The notes under the pieces were generated by a model that was given only the letters and a program-made list of their open reading frames with translations, did no database searches and was not told the origin of the DNA. This document shows, piece by piece, positions 35,506 through 44,960 of a stretch of 64,000 nucleotides of DNA. Numbering within the stretch: the first letter of the stretch is position 1; each line of letters starts with the position of its first letter. This DNA comes from Bradyrhizobium sp. C9. Lineage in GTDB: Bacteria; Pseudomonadota; Alphaproteobacteria; Rhizobiales; Xanthobacteraceae. The position numbers and the translations under genes are program-made. The stretch spans positions 17,579-81,578 of the forward strand of contig NZ_NWTG01000029.1 of assembly GCF_002532045.1 (NCBI RefSeq), read 5' to 3'.

Positions 35506-35823
35506 ATGGTTTCGCGCACACGCCTCAAATCGATTCTGACCGGGCTTGCCCTCTACACGCTGGCGGCGCTGATGGTCGGCTATTTCGGCGTCAACGCCTA
35601 CACCGGCAAATACGGTCTGAACGCGCGGCAGGAACTCGACCAGGAAATCATCGCGCTGACCTCGGAGCTGGCGCGCTTGAAGAAGGAGCGGGCCGAAGGC
35701 GAGCAGCGGGTGTCGCTGTTGCGGTCGGACCGGGTCGATCCCGACATGCTGGATGAGCGTGCGCGCTTTCAGCTCGACTACGCCAACCCGCGCGATCTGG
35801 TTCGGATCAACAAGTCGAACTGA
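35506..35823 (+). CDS. ftsB: Septum formation initiator FtsB/DivIC family protein
   Basis: The 105-aa bitopic protein has a short cytoplasmic N-terminus, one membrane helix (ILTGLALYTLAALMVGYFGV) and a periplasmic coiled coil (QELDQEIIALTSELARLKKERAEGEQRV). The conserved tail DMLDERARFQLDYANPRDLV follows. FtsB joins FtsL and FtsQ in the divisome. Its place between eno and pdhA is the standard alphaproteobacterial arrangement. Confidence 0.92.
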   Translation: MVSRTRLKSILTGLALYTLAALMVGYFGVNAYTGKYGLNARQELDQEIIALTSELARLKKERAEGEQRVSLLRSDRVDPDMLDERARFQLDYANPRDLVRINKSN

Positions 35824-35982
35824 CGCGTTCGCAAATTTCAAAAACGTTCGCGCACTATCACAAAAGTGTCGCGCCGCGCTGCAGTGCGGCATAGCAAAAT
35901 TCCATCGGGCGAACGCAATCCTTCCAAGGCGATTTGAGTTGGGTTAGAGAGGGTTCTTCGACTTCTCTCACCCGGAATTGCC

Positions 35983-37002
35983 ATGGCCGCACCCAAGAAA
36001 ACCGTCGCAAAAGAATCAGGGCACGAGACGGCTGGCTCTCCGCCCGAATTCTCCAGGGAGCAGGAGCTCAAGGCTCTGCGGGATATGCTCCTGATCCGGC
36101 GCTTCGAGGAGAAGGCCGGTCAGCTTTACGGCATGGGTGCGATCGGCGGCTTCTGCCATCTCTATATCGGCCAGGAAGCGGTCGTGGTCGGCATGCAGAT
36201 GGCGCTGAAGCCGGGCGACGAGGTCATAACCGGCTACCGCGATCACGGCCACATGCTGGCGTGCGACATGGAAGCCAAGGGCGTGATGGCGGAACTGACC
36301 GGACGCCGCGGCGGCTATTCCCGCGGCAAGGGCGGCTCCATGCACATGTTCAGCAAGGAGAAGCATTTCTACGGCGGTCACGGAATCGTGGGCGCGCAGG
36401 TGTCGCTCGGCACCGGCCTTGCGTTCGCCAACCGCTATCGCGGCAACGATAACGTCAGCGTGACCTATTTCGGCGACGGCGCGGCCAACCAGGGCCAGGT
36501 CTACGAAAGCTTCAACATGGCGGAGCTGTGGAAGCTGCCGGTGATCTACGTCATCGAGAACAATCGCTACGCGATGGGCACTGCGGTGTCGCGCGCCTCG
36601 GCTCAGCAGGACTTCTCCAAGCGCGGCGTCTCCTTCAACATTCCCGGCAGGCAGGTCGACGGCATGGACGTGCGCGCCGTGAAGGCTGCCGCCGATGAGG
36701 CCACGGCATGGTGCCGCGGCGGCAATGGTCCGATCATCCTGGAGATGCAGACCTACCGCTACCGCGGCCATTCGATGTCCGATCCGGCGAAGTACCGCAC
36801 CCGCGAGGAGGTCGAGAAGGTTCGCCACGACCAGGACCCGATCGAGCAGGTGCGCAACCGCCTGCTGGGGGCAGGCGTGAGCGAGCAGGACTTGAAGGCG
36901 ATCGACGCCGAGGTGCGTGAGATCGTCAACGAAGCCGCCGACTTCGCGCAGCACGATCCCGAGCCCGATCCGTCCGAGCTCTACACCGACATCTACCGCT
37001 GA
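35983..37002 (+). CDS. pdhA: Pyruvate dehydrogenase E1 component, alpha subunit
   Basis: The 339-aa subunit carries the ThDP-binding motif from GDGAANQGQVYESFNMAELW to VIENNRYAMGT, GSMHMFSKEKHFYGGHGIVGAQ, and the phosphorylation-loop-like YRYRGHSMSDPAKYRT. With PdhB it decarboxylates pyruvate and acetylates the lipoyl group of E2. It is the first gene of the pdh operon; pdhB follows after 45 nt. Confidence 0.97.
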   Translation: MAAPKKTVAKESGHETAGSPPEFSREQELKALRDMLLIRRFEEKAGQLYGMGAIGGFCHLYIGQEAVVVGMQMALKPGDEVITGYRDHGHMLACDMEAKGVMAELTGRRGGYSRGKGGSMHMFSKEKHFYGGHGIVGAQVSLGTGLAFANRYRGNDNVSVTYFGDGAANQGQVYESFNMAELWKLPVIYVIENNRYAMGTAVSRASAQQDFSKRGVSFNIPGRQVDGMDVRAVKAAADEATAWCRGGNGPIILEMQTYRYRGHSMSDPAKYRTREEVEKVRHDQDPIEQVRNRLLGAGVSEQDLKAIDAEVREIVNEAADFAQHDPEPDPSELYTDIYR

Positions 37003-37047
37003 CCCCACCCGCGCAGAAGAATCTCAAGACCGATTTCGGGAGCCGAT

Positions 37048-38442
37048 ATGCCCATTCAAGTGCTGATGCCTGCGCTGTCGCCCACCATGGAGAAGGGCAA
37101 CCTCGCCAAATGGCTGAAAAAGGAAGGCGAGACCATCAAGTCCGGTGACGTCATCGCCGAGATCGAGACCGACAAGGCCACCATGGAGGTCGAGGCGACC
37201 GACGAGGGCACGCTCGGCAAGATCCTGATTCCGGAAGGCACCGCCGATGTTGCGGTGAACACGCCGATCGCCACCATCCTGGCCGACGGCGAAAGCGCCG
37301 CCGACCTCGCCAAGGCGCCGGCCGCACCAGCGCCGCAGCCGAAGGCTGCTGAGACCGCGCCTGCCGAAGCCAAGGCGGAAGCACCGCAGCCCGCGGCGAA
37401 GGCGCCGGCCGCGCCGGTCAGCGAAGCATTGCCCGATCCGGAAATTCCGGCGGGTACCGAGATGGTCACTCAGACCATTCGCGAGGCGCTGCGCGATGCG
37501 ATGGCTGAAGAGATGCGGCGCGACGGCGACGTCTTCGTCATGGGCGAGGAGGTCGCCGAGTATCAGGGCGCCTACAAGGTCACGCAGGGCCTGCTGCAGG
37601 AATTCGGCGCCCGGCGCGTGATCGACACGCCGATCACCGAGCACGGCTTTGCCGGCGTCGGCGTCGGCGCTGCGATGGCGGGCTTGAAGCCGATCGTCGA
37701 GTTCATGACTTGGAATTTCGCGATGCAGGCGATCGACCAGATCATCAACTCGGCCGCCAAGACGCTGTATATGTCCGGCGGCCAGATGGGATGCTCGATC
37801 GTGTTCCGCGGCCCGAACGGCGCCGCCGCGCGCGTCGCCGCCCAGCACAGCCAGGACTACGCCGCCTGGTACTCGCAGATCCCGGGCCTCAAGGTGATCG
37901 CGCCGTACTCGGCCGCCGATTACAAGGGCCTGCTCAAGGCCGCGATCCGTGATCCCAATCCGGTGGTCTTCCTCGAGAACGAGATGCTGTATGGCCACAC
38001 CGGCGAGGTGCCGAAGCTGCCCGATTTCGTGGTGCCGATCGGCAAGGCGCGGATTGCGCGCGCCGGCAAGGACGTCACCCTCGTCTCCTGGGCGATGGGC
38101 ATGTCCTATGCGCTGAAGGCGGCCGATGAACTTGCCAAGGAAGGCATCGAGGCCGAGGTGATCGATCTCCGCACCATCCGTCCGATGGACACCGAGACCA
38201 TCATCAATTCGGTGAAGAAGACTGGCCGTGCGGTCACGGTGGAGGAGGGCTGGCAGCAGAGCGGCGTTGGCTCCGAGGTCGCCGCGCGCATCATGGAGCA
38301 TGCCTTCGACTATCTCGATGCGCCGGTCGCCCGCGTCTCGGGCAAGGATGTGCCGATGCCCTATGCCGCCAATCTCGAAAAGCTCGCTCTGCCGTCCGTC
38401 GCCGAGGTGGTCGCGGCCGCCAAGGCCGTGTCGTACCGGTAA
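37048..38442 (+). CDS. pdhB: Pyruvate dehydrogenase E1 component, beta subunit, with lipoyl domain
   Basis: The 464-aa protein has an N-terminal lipoyl domain (1-80; lipoyl Lys in EIETDKATMEVEAT), an Ala/Pro linker and the transketolase-like beta subunit from about residue 140 (VFVMGEEVAEYQGAYKVTQGL, IDTPITEHGFAGVGVGAAM). The lipoyl domain on E1beta is a known alphaproteobacterial feature. It adds swinging arms to the complex. Confidence 0.97.
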   Translation: MPIQVLMPALSPTMEKGNLAKWLKKEGETIKSGDVIAEIETDKATMEVEATDEGTLGKILIPEGTADVAVNTPIATILADGESAADLAKAPAAPAPQPKAAETAPAEAKAEAPQPAAKAPAAPVSEALPDPEIPAGTEMVTQTIREALRDAMAEEMRRDGDVFVMGEEVAEYQGAYKVTQGLLQEFGARRVIDTPITEHGFAGVGVGAAMAGLKPIVEFMTWNFAMQAIDQIINSAAKTLYMSGGQMGCSIVFRGPNGAAARVAAQHSQDYAAWYSQIPGLKVIAPYSAADYKGLLKAAIRDPNPVVFLENEMLYGHTGEVPKLPDFVVPIGKARIARAGKDVTLVSWAMGMSYALKAADELAKEGIEAEVIDLRTIRPMDTETIINSVKKTGRAVTVEEGWQQSGVGSEVAARIMEHAFDYLDAPVARVSGKDVPMPYAANLEKLALPSVAEVVAAAKAVSYR

Positions 38443-38447
38443 CGCCG

Positions 38448-38753
38448 ATGGCCGGTCCCAAGGAGCAGCCGCTGCCGCCCGATGTGATGGGCCGCGACGA
38501 CGCCGTCGAGGTGCTGCGCGCCTTTGTCGTCGACGGCGGCCTGTCGATCGCGTTCCAGCGCGCCTTCGAGGAGCCGGACATGTGGGGGCTGATGCTCGTC
38601 GACATCGCCCGCCACGCTGCGCGCGCCTATTCGCGCGAGAGCGAGTTCACTGAAGACGAGGCGCTCGCGCGCATCGTCGAGATGTTCGAAGCCGAAATCG
38701 CCCGGCCGACCGACATGGGCCAAACCAAACCGCGGTCGCAACAAGGTCACTGA
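38448..38753 (+). CDS. DUF5076-type protein inside the pdh operon
   Basis: This 101-aa protein starts 5 nt after pdhB and ends 2 nt before pdhC, so it is translated with the complex. It has PPDVMGRDDAVEVLRAFVVDGGLSIAFQRAFEEP and EDEALARIVEMFEAEIARPTD, a helical, acidic sequence. Homologues of unknown function occupy the same slot in other Rhizobiales (from memory). A role in E1-E2 assembly or control is plausible but only positional. Confidence 0.8.
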   Translation: MAGPKEQPLPPDVMGRDDAVEVLRAFVVDGGLSIAFQRAFEEPDMWGLMLVDIARHAARAYSRESEFTEDEALARIVEMFEAEIARPTDMGQTKPRSQQGH

Positions 38754-38755
38754 CA

Positions 38756-40123
38756 ATGCCGATCAATATTCTCATGCCCGCGCTGTCGCCGACGATGGAA
38801 AAGGGCAACCTCGCCAAGTGGCTCAAGAAAGAGGGCGACAAGGTCAAGTCCGGCGACGTGATCGCGGAGATCGAGACCGACAAGGCGACGATGGAAGTCG
38901 AAGCGGTCGATGAAGGCACGATCGCCAAGATACTGGTGCCCGAAGGCACCCAGGACGTGCCGGTCAACGACGTCATCGCCGTCATGGCCGGTGACGGCGA
39001 GGATGTGAAGGCGGCAGCCAGCGCCGGAGCGGGCGCCGCACCGGCCGCCAAGCCCGCCGAGGCCCCGAAGCCCGCCGCCCAGGCCGCGCCTGCCGCGGCT
39101 CCAGCACCGGCGGCTGCGCCCGCGCCACAGCCGGCCGCAGCACCCGCCGCCGCGCCGCAGGCTGCTGCACCGGCCGCGCAGGCCAATGGCCACGCCCGCG
39201 TGTTCTCCTCGCCGTTGGCGCGGCGTCTCGCAAAGGAAGCCGGCATCGATCTCGGACGCATCACCGGCACCGGTCCGCATGGCCGCGTCATCGCGCGCGA
39301 CGTCGACGACGCCAAGTCCGGCAAGGGCTTGAAGGCACCGGCGGCCGCGCCGGCTGCTGCGGGGCCGAGCATCGCACCGTCGATGTCCGACAAGCAGATC
39401 CTGGCGCTGTTCGAGCCGGGCTCCTACGAAGTGGTGCCGCATGACGGCATGCGCCGCACCATCGCGCAGCGTCTCACCGCTTCAGTGCAGAACGTCCCGC
39501 ACTTCTATCTCACGATCGATTGCGACATCGGCAAGCTGCTCGCCGCGCGCGAGGAGATCAACGCGGCCGCGCCGAAGGACAAGGAGAAGAAGCCGCTCTA
39601 CAAGATCTCGGTCAACGACTTCGTCATCAAGGCGATGGCGGTCGCGCTGCAGAAGATCCCGAACTGCAACGTCAGCTGGACCGAAGGCGGCATGCTCAAG
39701 CACAAGCATTCCGACGTCGGCGTCGCGGTGGCGATGCCGGGCGGCCTGATCACGCCGATCATCCGCAAGGCCGAGACCAAGACGCTCTCGACCATCTCCA
39801 ACGAGATGAAGGATTTTGCCGCGCGCGCCCGCGCCCGCAAGCTGAAGCCCGAGGAATACCAGGGCGGCACCACCGCGGTGTCCAACCTCGGCATGTACGG
39901 CATCAACCACTTCACCGCAGTGATCAACCCGCCGCACGCCTCGATCCTCGCGGTCGGCACCTCGGAGGAGCGTCCCGTGGTGCGCGGCGGCAAGATCGAG
40001 ATCGCCAACATGATGAGCGTGACGTTGTCCTGCGATCACCGCGCGATCGACGGCGCGCTCGGCGCCGAACTGATCGGCGCCTTCAAGCAGCTGATCGAAA
40101 ATCCCGTGATGATGATGGTGTGA
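38756..40123 (+). CDS. pdhC: Pyruvate dehydrogenase E2, dihydrolipoamide acetyltransferase
   Basis: The 455-aa protein has one lipoyl domain (Lys in EIETDKATMEVEAV), an Ala/Pro linker and a peripheral subunit-binding domain (about 150-190; SSPLARRLAKEAGIDL, GTGPHGRVIARDV). The catalytic core ends with SCDHRAIDGALGAE, where His and Asp are catalytic. It forms the structural core and makes acetyl-CoA. Confidence 0.97.
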   Translation: MPINILMPALSPTMEKGNLAKWLKKEGDKVKSGDVIAEIETDKATMEVEAVDEGTIAKILVPEGTQDVPVNDVIAVMAGDGEDVKAAASAGAGAAPAAKPAEAPKPAAQAAPAAAPAPAAAPAPQPAAAPAAAPQAAAPAAQANGHARVFSSPLARRLAKEAGIDLGRITGTGPHGRVIARDVDDAKSGKGLKAPAAAPAAAGPSIAPSMSDKQILALFEPGSYEVVPHDGMRRTIAQRLTASVQNVPHFYLTIDCDIGKLLAAREEINAAAPKDKEKKPLYKISVNDFVIKAMAVALQKIPNCNVSWTEGGMLKHKHSDVGVAVAMPGGLITPIIRKAETKTLSTISNEMKDFAARARARKLKPEEYQGGTTAVSNLGMYGINHFTAVINPPHASILAVGTSEERPVVRGGKIEIANMMSVTLSCDHRAIDGALGAELIGAFKQLIENPVMMMV

Positions 40124-40135
40124 CGGGCATCAGCC

Positions 40136-40312
40136 ATGTACGCGATCTACGGTCCGTACGTCCTGCTCGCCGCCATTGCCGTCGCGTTGCTGGTCGCGGT
40201 CAACCGCGACCTGATTTCGACGATCCAGTTCAGGATCATGATGATCGCCGCCGCCGTGCTGGCGCTGGCGTGGTCGATATTCCTGGGTGCGGTATGGCGG
40301 GAGTACGGATAG
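40136..40312 (+). CDS. Small two-helix membrane protein in the pdh operon (58 aa)
   Basis: ATG 40136 starts 12 nt after pdhC; TAG 40312 abuts the next ATG at 40313. The product has two hydrophobic segments (YVLLAAIAVALLVAV and IMMIAAAVLALAWSIFLGAVW). It is shorter than common annotation limits. The tight packing within the operon supports a real gene. Function is unknown. Confidence 0.65.
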   Translation: MYAIYGPYVLLAAIAVALLVAVNRDLISTIQFRIMMIAAAVLALAWSIFLGAVWREYG

Positions 40313-40555
40313 ATGGCCGGCACGGCTCGCACGCGCTGGCCCTGGATCTCGCTGCTGCTGTCGGCCGCACTGGTGTGCAATCCGGTCGGATTGGATTTTC
40401 TGCACTCCGCGTTCTTCGCCGGCGAACAGCTGGCGCGGAACATCGCCCAGCCGATCGTGCTGACCGTCCTGGCCATCATGGCCCTGGCGATCGGGCTCGA
40501 ATGGCTGGTCGGGTCGTTGATCGCAAGAAGCCGCGGGCGCGGCGCCACACATTGA
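40313..40555 (+). CDS. Small membrane protein in the pdh operon (80 aa)
   Basis: The gene begins directly after the preceding stop and ends 17 nt before lpdA. It encodes two hydrophobic stretches (WISLLLSAALVCNPVGLDFL and AQPIVLTVLAIMALAIGLEWLVGSLIA) with a basic C-terminus (ARSRGRG). I do not recognise a family. Together with the 58-aa gene it inserts two membrane proteins between E2 and E3 of a soluble complex. Confidence 0.7.
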   Translation: MAGTARTRWPWISLLLSAALVCNPVGLDFLHSAFFAGEQLARNIAQPIVLTVLAIMALAIGLEWLVGSLIARSRGRGATH

Positions 40556-40572
40556 GTTGAACGGGAGCCGCC

Positions 40573-41994
40573 ATGGCCGATACATCCTTTGACGTCATCA
40601 TCATTGGCTCCGGCCCTGGCGGCTACGTGACCGCGATCCGCGCCGCGCAGCTCGGCTTCAAGACCGCGATCGTCGAGAAATCCTATCTCGGCGGCATCTG
40701 CCTGAATTGGGGGTGCATCCCGACCAAAGCGCTGCTGCGCTCCGCCGAGATCTATCACTACATGCAGCACGCCAAGGACTACGGGCTGTCGGCCGACAAC
40801 GTCTCGTTCGATCCGAAGGCGGTGGTGCAGCGCTCGCGCGGGGTCTCGAAGCGCCTCAACGACGGCGTCGGCTTCCTGATGAAGAAGAACAAGGTCACGG
40901 TGATCTGGGGCGATGCCACGATCGATGCGCCCGGCAAGATCACGGTGAAGAAGTCGGCGGTGGAAGCGCCGAAGGGCGCGAGCGGCGAGGGCGCCTACCA
41001 GGCCAAACACATCATCATCGCGACCGGCGCGCGGCCGCGCGTGCTGCCCGGGCTCGAGCCCGACAAGAAGCTGATCTGGACCTATTTCGAGGCGATGGTG
41101 CCGGAGCGGATGCCGAAGTCGCTGCTGGTGGTCGGCTCCGGCGCGATCGGCATCGAGTTCGCCTCGTTCTTCCACACCATGGGCTCTGACGTCACCGTGG
41201 TCGAGGTGCTGCCGCAGATCCTGCCCGTCGAGGACGCCGAGATCGCCGGGCTGGCGCGCAAGCGGTTCGAGAAGATGGGCATCAAGATCATGTCCTCGAC
41301 CAAGGTGACGAAGCTGGAGAAGAAGGCCGACAGCGTCGTCGCGACCATCGACGACGGCAAGGGCCAGCCGCAGACCAAGGAATTCGAGCGCGTGATCTCG
41401 GCGGTCGGCGTTGTCGGCAACATCGAGAATCTCGGGCTTGAGAAGCTCGGCGTTAAAACCGACCGCGGCTGCATCGTGATCGACGGTCTCGGCAAGACCA
41501 ACGTCCCTGGCATCTATGCGATCGGCGACGTCGCGGGACCGCCGATGCTCGCGCACAAGGCCGAGCATGAGGGCGTGATCTGCATCGAGGCGATCAAGGG
41601 CCTGCATCCGCATCCGATGGACAAGCTGCTGATCCCGGGCTGCACCTACTGCAACCCGCAGGTCGCCTCCGTCGGCCTCACCGAAGCCAAGGCCAAGGAA
41701 GGCGGCCGCGAGATCCGCGTCGGCCGCTTCCCGTTTGTCGGCAACGGCAAGGCGATCGCGCTCGGCGAGGACCAGGGCCTCGTCAAGGTCGTGTTCGACA
41801 AGAAGACCGGGCAATTGCTTGGCGCGCACATGATCGGCGCCGAGGTCACCGAGCTGATCCAGGGCTATGTGGTGGCGATGAATCTGGAGACCACGGAAGA
41901 GGAACTGATGCACACCGTGTTCCCGCATCCGACCTTGTCGGAAATGATGAAGGAAGCGGTGCTCGACGCCTACGGGCGCGTGTTGAATATCTAG
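40573..41994 (+). CDS. lpdA: Dihydrolipoyl dehydrogenase (E3)
   Basis: The 473-aa flavoenzyme has the FAD motif VIIIGSGPGGYVTAIRAAQLG, the redox-active disulfide in GGICLNWGCIPTKALL (Cys-x4-Cys), the NAD site LLVVGSGAIGIEFASFF, GIYAIGDVAGPPMLAHKAEHEG and the C-terminal His-Glu pair in HTVFPHPTLSEMM. LNWGCIPTK in place of LNVGCIPSK is usual for alphaproteobacterial pdh-linked E3. It reoxidises dihydrolipoyl groups with NAD+. It is the last gene of the operon. Confidence 0.97.
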   Translation: MADTSFDVIIIGSGPGGYVTAIRAAQLGFKTAIVEKSYLGGICLNWGCIPTKALLRSAEIYHYMQHAKDYGLSADNVSFDPKAVVQRSRGVSKRLNDGVGFLMKKNKVTVIWGDATIDAPGKITVKKSAVEAPKGASGEGAYQAKHIIIATGARPRVLPGLEPDKKLIWTYFEAMVPERMPKSLLVVGSGAIGIEFASFFHTMGSDVTVVEVLPQILPVEDAEIAGLARKRFEKMGIKIMSSTKVTKLEKKADSVVATIDDGKGQPQTKEFERVISAVGVVGNIENLGLEKLGVKTDRGCIVIDGLGKTNVPGIYAIGDVAGPPMLAHKAEHEGVICIEAIKGLHPHPMDKLLIPGCTYCNPQVASVGLTEAKAKEGGREIRVGRFPFVGNGKAIALGEDQGLVKVVFDKKTGQLLGAHMIGAEVTELIQGYVVAMNLETTEEELMHTVFPHPTLSEMMKEAVLDAYGRVLNI

Positions 41995-42002
41995 TCTCAG
42001 AT

Positions 42003-42117
42003 CCGTCATCCTGAGGCGCTCGCGCAACGAGCCTCGAAGGATGTACGGCCCCGGATCGAGCAGCAGGGCTCGTCGCCCTTCGAGGGCCGCTAAGAAGCGG
42101 CCACCTCAGGGTGACGG
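42003..42117. repeat. Intergenic inverted-repeat element after lpdA
   Basis: CCGTCATCCTGAGG (42003-42016) and CCTCAGGGTGACGG (42104-42117) are near-perfect outer arms. Inside are GCCTCGAAGGAT and CCCTTCGAGG, and a short stem GGCCGC/GCGGCC (42086-42102). This is the long form of the palindrome at 19881-19923 and belongs to a dispersed family well known in Bradyrhizobium and Rhodopseudomonas. It may terminate the pdh operon. Confidence 0.75.
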
Positions 42118-42159
42118 GTCTGATATGAGTGAACCCAAGAACAAGAAAGAGCGCATCTC

Positions 42160-43401
<1,242 letters not shown>

Positions 43402-43480
43402 CGCCTCATCCGAAGGGCCATCTTGTCGAAAGGTGGCCCTTCAAAAATGATACGACAAGGAAGATTGAGGGGAGCGCGTG

Positions 43481-44449
43481 ATGCGGAAGCTGGTTCTGGC
43501 CGTGTTGGCGATGTTGGCGTTCACGGGGAGCGTTTCGGCGGAAACCTGGCCGGCGCACCCGATCACCATCGTCGTGCCGTTCGCCGCCGGCGGTCCGTCG
43601 GATGCGATGGCGCGCATCCTCGCCGAGCGCATGAAGCAGTCGCTCGGCGAAGTGGTTCTGATCGAGAACGTGACCGGAGCGGGCGGCTCGCTCGGCGTCG
43701 GCCGCGCGGTGCGCGCGGCGCCCGACGGCTACACCGTCTCGTTCGGCCATCTCGGCACCCATGTCGCGAACGGCGCGATCTACAAGCTCGGCTACGATCT
43801 CGTCGAAGATCTCGAGCCGGTGGTGCTGCTGCCGAGCAATCCGATGATCATCGTCAGCAAGAACGCCGTGCCGGCGAAGTCGCTCAAGGAGCTGTTGGAG
43901 TGGCTGAAGTCGCGACCGGCGCCGCCGACCGCGGGCACCGCCGGCGCCGGCAGCGGCAGCCACATCGCCGGGCTGTATTTCGAGAACGTCTCCGGCATCA
44001 AGCTGCAATACGTGCCCTATCGCGGCACCGGGCCGGCGCTGAACGACCTCGTCGCCGGCCAGATCGATATCATCGTCGACCAGACGTCGAACTCGATCAA
44101 CCAGGTTCGCGCCGGCAACATCCGCGCCTATGCGGTCACCGATTCCAAGCGGGTCGCGAACGCGCCTGAGGTCCCGACGGTCGACGAGGCCGGCCTGCCG
44201 GGCTTCCACATGACACTGTGGTCCGGCCTCTGGGTGCCGAAGGGCACGCCGAAGGAGATCGTGGACAAGCTCAACGTCGCGGCGATCCAGGCGATGAACG
44301 ATCCTGCCGTGAAGAAGCAGCTCGAAAATCTCGGCTTGCAGATGCCGCCAAAGGACCAGCTCAAGCCGGAGGCGCTCGGCGCCTGGCAGAAGGCGGAGAT
44401 CGCAAAATGGTGGCCGATGATCAAGGCGGCGAACGTGAAGGTGGATTGA
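43481..44449 (+). CDS. Bug-family tripartite tricarboxylate transporter substrate-binding protein
   Basis: The ATG at 43481 follows GAGGGGAG; a GTG one codon earlier is possible. The 322-aa product has a signal peptide (LVLAVLAMLAFTGSVSA) and the Bug signatures WPAHPITIVVPFAAGGPSDAM, GAGGSLGVGRAVRAAPDGYT and YRGTGPALNDLVAGQIDI. Bug proteins bind carboxylates in the periplasm. No TctA/TctB membrane genes are adjacent, which is common because Bug genes outnumber transporters. Confidence 0.93.
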   Translation: MRKLVLAVLAMLAFTGSVSAETWPAHPITIVVPFAAGGPSDAMARILAERMKQSLGEVVLIENVTGAGGSLGVGRAVRAAPDGYTVSFGHLGTHVANGAIYKLGYDLVEDLEPVVLLPSNPMIIVSKNAVPAKSLKELLEWLKSRPAPPTAGTAGAGSGSHIAGLYFENVSGIKLQYVPYRGTGPALNDLVAGQIDIIVDQTSNSINQVRAGNIRAYAVTDSKRVANAPEVPTVDEAGLPGFHMTLWSGLWVPKGTPKEIVDKLNVAAIQAMNDPAVKKQLENLGLQMPPKDQLKPEALGAWQKAEIAKWWPMIKAANVKVD

Positions 44450-44485
44450 GGTAAGGCTCTTGTTCTCGCCCGGCGAGGGAGGTCC

Positions 44486-44881
44486 ATGAGGAATCTTGCT
44501 CTCGCGTGGCTGGTGTCCAGCGCCGCCTTCGCCGTCGCCTTTGTCGGCTGGATGGTGCCTTGGACCACGACACCCGGCGTGCACACGTTGTACTGGAGCG
44601 ACGATCTTCGCCTGTTCCTGATCACGCTGGCGGCTGCTCTGACGTTCCAGTTAATCTACGGCGGGTTGGTTTATTTCATTCTCACCCGGCTTTGGCTCTG
44701 GAGCATCTGGACTGTCGGGTTCGCGTATCTGCTGCCGGTCTTCGTCGTTGACTGCATCGGGATCGACACCCCCGGGGGGGCTCATGCGGTCATTGCCTGG
44801 ATTGCATTCGCATGCCTCGTTGCCGGCGTATTTTGGTTCTTCGCGCGCGCACAGATGCGGCGCGACGCCAGTCCGCTTTAG
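44486..44881 (+). CDS. Hypothetical four-helix membrane protein (131 aa)
   Basis: ATG 44486 follows GAGG. Four hydrophobic segments are visible (LVSSAAFAVAFVGWMV, LFLITLAAALTFQLIYGGLVYFI, SIWTVGFAYLLPVFVVDCIGI, HAVIAWIAFACLVAGVFWFF), with a basic C-terminus. No family is recognised. It follows the Bug gene by 36 nt and may be co-transcribed. Confidence 0.65.
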   Translation: MRNLALAWLVSSAAFAVAFVGWMVPWTTTPGVHTLYWSDDLRLFLITLAAALTFQLIYGGLVYFILTRLWLWSIWTVGFAYLLPVFVVDCIGIDTPGGAHAVIAWIAFACLVAGVFWFFARAQMRRDASPL

Positions 44882-44960
44882 GCGTCGGGCGGGTTGACCG
44901 CAGGCGTCGTCCGTCAATAGAGGCGCATTGGCGCGGCTGGGCCTGCAACGGCCGCGGTGC

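Noticed and set aside
40147..42027. A 626-codon leftward ORF opposite lpdA
   Set aside because: Antisense shadow; lpdA has all FAD, NAD and disulfide motifs on the other strand.
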